DNA of 64,000 nt from NCBI RefSeq assembly GCF_030063135.1, contig NZ_JASISO010000001.1, forward strand, positions 268,977 to 332,976. The letters run 5' to 3'. Made by a program: the position numbers and the translations under genes. Below the pieces are notes generated by a model that was not told the origin of the DNA, did not search any database, and saw only the letters and a list, made by a program, of their open reading frames with translations. Shown in pieces: positions 56,699-64,000 of the stretch. Each line of letters begins with the position of its first letter. The first letter of the stretch is position 1. The DNA comes from Streptomyces sp. G-G2. GTDB lineage: Bacteria > Actinomycetota > Actinomycetes > Streptomycetales > Streptomycetaceae.

Positions 56699-56732
56699 GG
56701 GAGGGCCCGGGGGAGTTCCCCCGGGCCCTCCC
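56699..56732 (+). terminator. Intrinsic terminator after serA
   Basis: GGGAGGGCCCGGGGG, loop AGTT, CCCCCGGGCCCTCCC: a perfect 15-bp stem beginning 18 bp after the serA stop and followed by TGTCTG. The dyad could also serve the convergent PucR-type gene. Confidence 0.82.
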
Positions 56733-56819
56733 TGTCTGCCGGGGCGCGTGTGCCCGGACCCCCGCGTACGCCGGGCCCGTGTGCCGGGATCCCCGCGTGC
56801 GCGTGGGGCCGTGCCGCTC

Positions 56820-58112
56820 TCAGGCCCGTAGGCGGGACGCCTTGAGGGCCATGTGGAGCAGCAGCCGGTCCTCGCCCGCGTCCAGGTCCAGGCCGGTCAG
56901 TTTCTCCACCCGGGCCAGCCGGTAGTACAGGGTCTGCCGGTGGATGCCCAGGGCCGCCGCCGCCCGGCCGGCCTGGCCCGCGCAGTCCAGGAACACCTCC
57001 GCGGTGCGGGCCAGTTCCGCGTGGGCGGGGGTCAGCAGGGCGCGGGCCGCCGGGTCGTCGCGGGCCAGTTCCGGGGCCGCCGCCAGGGCCGCCAGCATCC
57101 GGTACGGGCCGATCCCGGACCACTGGGCCACCGGGCCGAGCAGGGGCTGGGCCGCCGCCGCGCGGGCCGCGGCCACCGCCTGCTCCCAGGCCCCCGGCAG
57201 CCCGGCCAGCCCGGTGCGGGGGAGCCCGATCCCGGCCGTCGCGCTCCCGGGGGCGGGGGCTGGGGCGGGGGCCGGGGTCGCGCCGGGGGACGCGCTGTCC
57301 GGCGTACGGGGCGACGTAGCGGCAGGTCCGGCTCCCGGTCCGGCCAGCAGCCGGGTCGCCGCCGTGACCGCGGGGGCCGCCAGGTCCGCCGACCGCAGCC
57401 GCACCAGCACCGCCAGGGAGGCCCCGGGCAGCTCCTCGACCCCCTCGTCCCCGGCGCCGCGGGGCACCACGCACACCGCCGCCGCCCCCGGGACCGAGGG
57501 CGGGGCCTGCCCGCTCCAGGGCGTCACGCACACCACCGCGTGCGGCCCGTCCGCGTCCGGCCCCAGGGCCACCCGCAGCGCGGCCACCGCCATGTCCCGC
57601 TGCCAGCCCCGCCCGGCGGTGACCACCGCGCGGAACTCGCGGGTCAGGTCGGCCCCCGCCTTCGCCTCCTCCGCCATCAGTACGCCGATCCGCTCGGCTA
57701 CCTCCATGGCCGCGTCCAGCTGCTCCGGCCCGGGCCCCGGCTCGGCGTCCAGCAGCCACACGTAGCCCTGGGCGATCCCCCGGTAGCGCACGGGCAGGCA
57801 GATCCGGCCGCGGAAGACCCCGGCCTCCGGCGCCGCGGGAATCCGTACGGGCCGCGTCGCCCGGGTGATCCCGAACCCCTCGAACCAGGACCGTACGGCC
57901 GCCGTCGACTGGCGGGTCAGGATCGAGCGGGTCCGTACGGGGTCCATCGCGAGGTCGTCATCGCTGTCGTGCGCGCCGAAGGCGATGAGGCGGAAGTCCC
58001 GGTTCTCCAGCGTCGCCGGAGCGCCGAGCAGCGCCGAGATCTCGTCCACCAGGTCCTGGTAATCGCCCTTCACGCGGACATTCTCCCACTCCCCGAGCTG
58101 CCTTTCAGACAT
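56820..58112 (-). CDS. PucR/CdaR family transcriptional regulator (probable proline-utilisation regulator)
   Basis: Regulator of 430 residues with a C-terminal PucR-type helix-turn-helix ([20 protein letters not shown], about residues 385-405). A low-complexity proline/alanine hinge lies near 275-295. An N-terminal ligand-sensing region includes [18 protein letters not shown]. It is transcribed divergently from putA-pruA, the usual layout for a proline-responsive activator of those genes; the assignment to proline is inferred from this context. ATG 58112 gives [23 protein letters not shown] 58073 would also preserve the conserved part. Confidence 0.85.
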   Translation of the reverse strand: MSERQLGEWENVRVKGDYQDLVDEISALLGAPATLENRDFRLIAFGAHDSDDDLAMDPVRTRSILTRQSTAAVRSWFEGFGITRATRPVRIPAAPEAGVFRGRICLPVRYRGIAQGYVWLLDAEPGPGPEQLDAAMEVAERIGVLMAEEAKAGADLTREFRAVVTAGRGWQRDMAVAALRVALGPDADGPHAVVCVTPWSGQAPPSVPGAAAVCVVPRGAGDEGVEELPGASLAVLVRLRSADLAAPAVTAATRLLAGPGAGPAATSPRTPDSASPGATPAPAPAPAPGSATAGIGLPRTGLAGLPGAWEQAVAAARAAAAQPLLGPVAQWSGIGPYRMLAALAAAPELARDDPAARALLTPAHAELARTAEVFLDCAGQAGRAAAALGIHRQTLYYRLARVEKLTGLDLDAGEDRLLLHMALKASRLRA

Positions 58113-58236
58113 ATGTATGAGATCGGGGCCACGGATGCGTGACAGCTGTCGATGGCAGAGGATCGAGGCGATCTCTAGGTTTCACGGTGGTCCTACTTGC
58201 GACTCTTTGAACTCCCGCCACCCGTTGGAGGTGCCC

Positions 58237-59163
58237 GTGCTGGGTCCCGCGATCCTTGCCGCTTCGCGCAGCGACAAGATGCGCCGCATCGTTTCCGCCG
58301 CCCCGGTGACCAAGCCGGTGGTGAACCGGTTCATCCCGGGCGAGACGGTCGACCAGGTCATCCCGATCGTCGTGGATCTCACGCGGAAGGGCCTTGAGGT
58401 CACCCTCGACGTGGTCGGCGAGGACATCACCACCGCCGAGCAGTCGCACGCCGCCCGCGACGCCTACCTCCAGCTGATCGAGCGCCTCGCCGCGCTGGGC
58501 CTGGGCGAGTCGGTCGAGATGTCGGTCAAGCTCTCCATGTTCGGGCAGTCGCTGGAGGGCGGCCACGAGCTGGCCCTCGCCAACGTCCGCCCGGTCGTCG
58601 AGGCCGCCGCCGCGATCGGCACCACCGTCACGCTCGACGCCGAGGACCACACCACCCTCGACTCGATGTTCGCCATCCACGAGGAGCTGCGCCGCGACTT
58701 CCCGCAGACCGGCTGCGTGATCCAGGCGTACCTCTTCCGCACCGAGGCCGACGCCCGCCGTCTGGCCGCCGCCGGCAGCCGCGTCCGGATCGTGAAGGGC
58801 GCCTACAAGGAGCCCGCCGAGGTCGCCTACCAGAACAAGGCCGAGACCGACAAGGCGTACGTCCGCGTCCTGAAGACGCTGATGGAGGGCTCCGGCTACC
58901 CGATGATCGGGTCCCACGACCCGCGCCTGATCGCCATCGCCCAGGAGCTGGCCCGCCAGGCGGGGCGCAAGCTCGACGAGTACGAGTTCCAGATGCTGTA
59001 CGGCATCCGCAGCGACGAGCACCTGCGCCTCGCCGCGGAGGGCCACCGGATGCGTGTCTACACCGCGTACGGGACGGACTGGTACGGGTACTTCATGCGC
59101 CGCCTCGCGGAGAAGCCCGCCAACCTCCTCTTCTTCGTCCGCTCGATGATCACCAAGAACTAG
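58237..59163 (+). CDS. putA: Proline dehydrogenase (monofunctional)
   Basis: FAD enzyme of 308 residues that oxidises proline to pyrroline-5-carboxylate at the membrane. The TIM-barrel family signatures are VRIVKGAYKEPAEVAYQNKA, SHDPRLIAIAQELAR, YEFQMLYGIRSDEHLRLA and YGTDWYGYFMRRLAEKPAN. GTG 58237 is chosen because GGAGG ends about 5 nt before it; GTG 58231 would fall within that site. pruA follows 31 bp downstream, so proline is taken to glutamate by one operon. Confidence 0.95.
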   Translation: MLGPAILAASRSDKMRRIVSAAPVTKPVVNRFIPGETVDQVIPIVVDLTRKGLEVTLDVVGEDITTAEQSHAARDAYLQLIERLAALGLGESVEMSVKLSMFGQSLEGGHELALANVRPVVEAAAAIGTTVTLDAEDHTTLDSMFAIHEELRRDFPQTGCVIQAYLFRTEADARRLAAAGSRVRIVKGAYKEPAEVAYQNKAETDKAYVRVLKTLMEGSGYPMIGSHDPRLIAIAQELARQAGRKLDEYEFQMLYGIRSDEHLRLAAEGHRMRVYTAYGTDWYGYFMRRLAEKPANLLFFVRSMITKN

Positions 59164-59194
59164 CCCAGAACTAGCTCAAGGAGTTACCAGCCCC

Positions 59195-60826
<1,632 letters not shown>

Positions 60827-60844
60827 CCCACGCCCTCCTGAACC

Positions 60845-60885
60845 CCGCCCCCGCCCCGGTACCCCCAAGCCCGGAGCGGGGGCGG
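60845..60885 (+). terminator. Probable terminator after pruA
   Basis: CCGCCCCCGC (60845-60854) and GCGGGGGCGG (60876-60885) form a 10-bp stem with a 21-nt GC-rich loop, soon after the pruA stop. Confidence 0.6.
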
Positions 60886-60974
60886 TCCCAGTTCCACCGC
60901 CGGTCACGGCACGAGTGCGGACGGTGGGCCGGGTCACCCCGATGGCCTCGGCGCGCATCAGGGGATCGCCGGGC

Positions 60975-61676
60975 TCAGACCTCGACCATGACCTGGTCCA
61001 GGGATTTGCGCAGGAGGTCCGGGACCTCGCAGTCGGGGGCGGGGTAGCCGACCGGGATGACCGCGAAGGCCTTCTCGTTCTCCGGGCGGCGCAGGACGTG
61101 GCCCAGGAAGCGCATCGGGCTCGGGGTGTGGACCAGGGCGGCCAGGCCGCTCAGGTGCAGGGCGGACAGCAGCATGCCCACCGCTATGCCGACCGACTCG
61201 TCGACGTAGTAGTGCTTGCGCTTGGCGCCGTCCGGGCCCAGCCAGTACCGCTGCTGGAAGACAACGATCAGGGCCGGGGCATCGGTGAGGTGGGTCTTGA
61301 CGGCGTCGGTGCCCAGGGGGCGCAGGGCGGCGAGCCATTCGTCGCCGAGCCTGCCGTCGTAGGACACGAGTTCCTCCTGCTCGGCGGCGTCCCGGATCTG
61401 GCGGCGTACGTCGGGGTCCTTGACCAGGACGAAGGTCCACGGCTGCTGGTGCGCCCCGGACGGCGCGGTCGCGGCGCACGCGATCGCGTCCCGGACGGCC
61501 TGCTCCGGCACCGGGTCGGGGGAGAAGTGGCGTACGGTCCGCCGCTGGTCCATCCGCTCCCGCAACTCCGCGGCTCGCGCCAGGGATTCGGGGGCGGGCA
61601 TCCGGTCGGGCCGGTAGGAGACGGGGCGATAGGGCTCGCCGTGGGTGGGGGTCCATTGCTGGGTCTGAGGCGACAT
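60975..61676 (-). CDS. Nitroreductase family flavoprotein
   Basis: FMN-dependent NAD(P)H oxidoreductase of 233 residues. RMDQRRTVRHFSPDPVPEQA is the FMN phosphate-binding start, ATAPSGAHQQPWTFVLVKDP is the conserved second strand, and AFAVIPVGYPAPDCEVPDLL is the typical end. Some family members reduce nitro-compounds, quinones or iodotyrosine, and the RRTVRHF form is close to the latter group. The frame is open further upstream, but ATG 61676 fits the family. Confidence 0.88.
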   Translation of the reverse strand: MSPQTQQWTPTHGEPYRPVSYRPDRMPAPESLARAAELRERMDQRRTVRHFSPDPVPEQAVRDAIACAATAPSGAHQQPWTFVLVKDPDVRRQIRDAAEQEELVSYDGRLGDEWLAALRPLGTDAVKTHLTDAPALIVVFQQRYWLGPDGAKRKHYYVDESVGIAVGMLLSALHLSGLAALVHTPSPMRFLGHVLRRPENEKAFAVIPVGYPAPDCEVPDLLRKSLDQVMVEV

Positions 61677-61779
61677 GCGCCCGAGTCTGCCGATCACCGC
61701 CCCGGCCTGGCTAGCGCTGCGGCGCGCCCCCGGCGGAATCCGGCCGCGTGCCGCAGCCCTCCGTTGGTAGCGTCCGTGC

Positions 61780-62265
61780 ATGGACATGTGGGACGCGACG
61801 GACGTACGGGCCCGGCTCGGCGCCCGGGCCCTGGTGCTCGCTCCGCCGCTGCCCGAGGCGGAGATCCGGGCCTTCGAGGGGGCGCACGGGATCCGGCTGC
61901 CCGCGGCGTACCGGGCCTTCGTCGCGGCGGTCGGCGACGGCCCCGCGGGGCCGCACCACGGGCTGCTGCCCCTCACCGCGCCCAGACCCGAGGCGGACGG
62001 GGAGTGGGCGGTGGACGACGAGTGGGAGCAGGACCGGCTCCCGGGCCGCCTCGCCGCGCCGTTCGAGCCCGCCGGGCGGGGCGGCCAGGGCACGCTGACC
62101 CTGGCCGAGGTGGGCTGCGGGGCGTTCTCCCGGCTGGTCCTGACCGGTCCGCGCGCGGGGGAGGTCTGGTGCTTCGACCCCGACTGGCACGGGTTCACCC
62201 CCGAGAGCCCGGACTTTCGCACCTGGTATGCGGCGTGGCTGGAGAAGGACGGGAGCACGGCATGA
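61780..62265 (+). CDS. SMI1/KNR4 family protein
   Basis: Protein of 161 residues. PPLPEAEIRAFEGAHGIRLP, then AAYRAFVAAVGDG, is the classic opening of the SMI1/KNR4 (SUKH) fold. VGCGAFSRLVLTGPRAGEVW and a short tail complete it. SUKH proteins often serve as immunity proteins to polymorphic toxins, but no toxin gene is adjacent. Its TGA overlaps the ATG of the acetyltransferase gene by 4 bp, so the two are co-translated. Confidence 0.83.
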   Translation: MDMWDATDVRARLGARALVLAPPLPEAEIRAFEGAHGIRLPAAYRAFVAAVGDGPAGPHHGLLPLTAPRPEADGEWAVDDEWEQDRLPGRLAAPFEPAGRGGQGTLTLAEVGCGAFSRLVLTGPRAGEVWCFDPDWHGFTPESPDFRTWYAAWLEKDGSTA

Positions 62266-62828
62266 GCGACGGCACGGCCGCCACTGTGGGCACCGTCCTG
62301 CGGCACACCGCGCAGCTGACCGGCGGACGGCGGGCGGCGGTCCGGGAACTGCTCGACGGGGCCTTCGGCGGGGACTTCTCCGACCTCGACTTCGAGCACG
62401 CGCTCGGCGGAACGCACGCCCTGACGTACGAGGGGGACCGGCTGGTCGCGCACGGCAGCGTGGTCATGCGGCGGGTGGCGCACCGGGGCCGGTCCCTGCG
62501 GACCGGGTACGTCGAGGCCGTGGCCGTGCGGCCGGACCGGCGCCGGCGCGGTCTGGGCACGGCGGTCGTGGCCGCGCTGGAGCGGGTGATCGAGGGGGCC
62601 TACGTCCTGGGCGCGCTCTCGGCCTCCGCCGAGGGCGCCGCGCTGTACGCGGGGCGCGGCTGGCGGGCGTGGCCCGGTGAGATCGGGGTCCTCGGCCCCG
62701 GCGGCCCCGAGCGGCTCGCGCAGGAGGAGGGGTCGACGTACGTGTGGGTACCGGGCGGCGGGGTCCTCCCCGGTGAGGGCCCCGCCGGGCGGCTCGACTT
62801 CGACTGGCGCGAAGGCGACGTGCTCTAG
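62262..62828 (+). CDS. AAC(2')-I-like aminoglycoside 2'-N-acetyltransferase family protein
   Basis: GNAT protein of 188 residues that, by recall, parallels mycobacterial AAC(2')-I along its length: VLRHTAQLTGGRRAAVRELL, GAFGGDFSDLDFEHALGGTH, LRTGYVEAVAVRPDRRRRGL, YVLGALSASAEGAALYAGRG, and a terminal DFDWREGDVL. The known activity is acetylation of the 2'-amine of aminoglycosides such as gentamicin. Chromosomal AAC(2') enzymes may also have a housekeeping role in cell-wall metabolism. ATG 62262 overlaps the SMI1/KNR4 stop (ATGA). Whether it confers resistance here is untested. Confidence 0.85.
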   Translation: MSDGTAATVGTVLRHTAQLTGGRRAAVRELLDGAFGGDFSDLDFEHALGGTHALTYEGDRLVAHGSVVMRRVAHRGRSLRTGYVEAVAVRPDRRRRGLGTAVVAALERVIEGAYVLGALSASAEGAALYAGRGWRAWPGEIGVLGPGGPERLAQEEGSTYVWVPGGGVLPGEGPAGRLDFDWREGDVL

Positions 62829-62838
62829 TAGTGCCGCG

Positions 62839-64000
62839 TCAGCCGGTGATGCTGGGGGCGCCCGTCTCGATGTGGCCCGTGTACCGGCGCGACCAGGTGC
62901 CGTCGGAGTCCGCCAGGACGGTGAAGTCGTACCAGCCGTTGGCGTACGCCACCACGTTGAAGTAGTCCTCGCGGGAGGAGTTCGCGGGCACCGTGTAGGT
63001 CCAGGGACCGTCCGTGCGGTAGGCGTTGGAGCGGATCGTGAAGGTGACCGCCGCCGCGGAGGTGTTGGTCAGCTTGAAGTAGAGCGCGGTCTTGCCGGTG
63101 CCCGGCTCGGTCGCGAAGCGGGCCGCGACCTCGATCGCCTTGCCCGCCTTCGTGGTGTCGCCGGTGAAGCGGCGCAGGAAGCGGTTGGGGCCGACCATGG
63201 AGAGGTCGTACTTGCCGGAGCCGCTGCCGAGGCCGATGTTGAAGTAGTCGCTCGCGGTGGCGCCCGGGTCGACGGTGTACTCCCAGGACGCGGTGTCGCG
63301 GTACTGGTGGGGGCGGATCGAGAAGTGCGCCGCGCTCTTCGCCTGGGCGCCCTGGTTGGTCATCGAGAACCAGGCCAGGACCTTGCCCGCGGCGCCGAAC
63401 TCGAACCGGTCGAGGTTGCCGTTGACCTGGTAGGGGAGGGCGCGCGCCGGGCGGGTGCCCGGCTCCTGGACCGGCAGCGCGTTGTCCTGCGGTGCCGGGT
63501 TGGTCAGCGGGGCGCAGGTCGACTGCCCGATCACCTTGCCGGTGGACGGGAGGCCGCCGGGGACCCCGTACACCGGGCGGGCGAAGTCGAAGACGCCGGT
63601 CAGGTCACCGGTCACCCTGCGGCGCCAGGCGCTGATGTTCGGGCAGGTGGCGGGCGTACCGAGGGCCGTCGTCCAGGTCTCCATGAAGCGGAGCACCGAG
63701 GTGTGGTCGAAGACCTCGGAGCTGACCCAGCCGCCGCGGGTCCAGGGCGACATCACGATCATCGGGACGCGGAAGCCGAGGCCGATGGGGGTGCCGTCGA
63801 TGTACTCGCCAGGGGTGCCGGGCGGGGCTATGGGCGGCGGGACGTGGTCGAAGAAGCCGTCGTTCTCGTCGTAGTTGAGGAAGAGGACGGTCGAGTCGAA
63901 GACCTCGGGGCTGGCGGACAGTGCCCGGTAGACCAGGTCCACGAAGTGCGCGCCGTCGGCGGGCGGGGCGTACGGGTGCTCGGAGAACGCCTCGTTGGCC
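62839..64000 (-). CDS. Phosphocholine-type phospholipase C, C-terminal part (5' end outside window)
   Basis: Leftward gene whose start lies beyond the right edge. The visible 387 codons include the end of the phosphoesterase domain, with active-site-region motifs VLFLNYDENDGFFDHVPPP, GLGFRVPMIVMSPWTRGG and FDHTSVLRFMETW. Two consecutive C-terminal bacterial-PLC domains (DUF756) follow: about 180 residues from the end, NLDRFEFGAAGKVLAWFSMT, and the last 90 residues, YFKLTNTSAAAVTFTIRSNA. It probably encodes a secreted, Tat-exported enzyme that cleaves phosphatidylcholine, with the signal peptide outside the window. Confidence 0.9.
   Translation of the reverse strand, partial: ANEAFSEHPYAPPADGAHFVDLVYRALSASPEVFDSTVLFLNYDENDGFFDHVPPPIAPPGTPGEYIDGTPIGLGFRVPMIVMSPWTRGGWVSSEVFDHTSVLRFMETWTTALGTPATCPNISAWRRRVTGDLTGVFDFARPVYGVPGGLPSTGKVIGQSTCAPLTNPAPQDNALPVQEPGTRPARALPYQVNGNLDRFEFGAAGKVLAWFSMTNQGAQAKSAAHFSIRPHQYRDTASWEYTVDPGATASDYFNIGLGSGSGKYDLSMVGPNRFLRRFTGDTTKAGKAIEVAARFATEPGTGKTALYFKLTNTSAAAVTFTIRSNAYRTDGPWTYTVPANSSREDYFNVVAYANGWYDFTVLADSDGTWSRRYTGHIETGAPSITG

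Overview
The window looks like a chromosomal core segment from a Streptomyces or a close relative. The DNA is very GC-rich and codons end mostly in G or C. GTG starts, 4-bp ATGA/GTGA overlaps and probable leaderless promoters are common. Family content fits too: DUF397/XRE pairs, LuxR-type LAL regulators, PucR and c-di-GMP enzymes. The order mnmA, metE-like, ligA, GGDEF-EAL gene, gatCAB, second GGDEF-EAL gene, ilvBNC, serA, putA/pruA is, from memory, that of the S. coelicolor SCO5480-5520 region. I saw no rRNA, tRNA, CRISPR array, integrase or transposase.

Layout. 1-2786: the end of a Dpp/Opp-type peptide importer (permease, two ATPases). 2787-7837: a four-unit intergenic repeat, a TRIC-like channel, a frame-broken thioesterase, then cysteine desulfurase, a secreted amidase (opposite strand) and mnmA; the desulfurase and MnmA can form a tRNA 2-thiouridine sulfur relay. 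7983-20430: a defence island inserted next to mnmA. It holds an AAA ATPase with an RloB-like TOPRIM-type protein, type I hsdM and hsdS, an XRE(Scr1-like)/DUF397 pair, a small ORF plus an anti-sigma-type ATPase gene with an early amber codon, hsdR, and a YgjP-type metallopeptidase.

20451-33511: oxidoreductase/GlxA-type regulator, DUF1330, SDR plus a short MetE-like methyltransferase, ligA, an RmdB-like c-di-GMP enzyme, and gatC-gatA-(small membrane protein)-gatB. 33607-37207: an iron-regulated locus with a siderophore-type acyltransferase and a penicillin-acylase-family hydrolase. These run divergently from a siderophore-interacting-protein gene across a near-consensus IdeR/DmdR iron box; the SIP gene is cut by an amber codon.

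37230-47775: accessory genes (DinB, GNATs, cupin-like protein, membrane protein, small conserved protein, LAL regulator, GSDH lipoprotein, frame-broken aldo/keto reductase, 2-hydroxyacid dehydrogenase). 47868-60826: a membrane diguanylate cyclase with a degenerate EAL domain; ilvB-ilvN-ilvC behind a leader peptide (MRTRILVRGKRVG) and attenuator; serA; a PucR regulator divergent from putA-pruA. 60975-64000: nitroreductase, SMI1/KNR4 protein, an AAC(2')-I-like acetyltransferase and the C-terminal part of a phosphocholine-type phospholipase C that runs off the window.

A recurring theme is lesions in otherwise intact genes. A 13-bp tandem duplication breaks the thioesterase, an extra CCCCG unit breaks the aldo/keto reductase, and in-frame TAG codons interrupt the anti-sigma-type ATPase and the SIP gene. 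They may be real decay, phase variation or sequence error, and read-level checking would decide.
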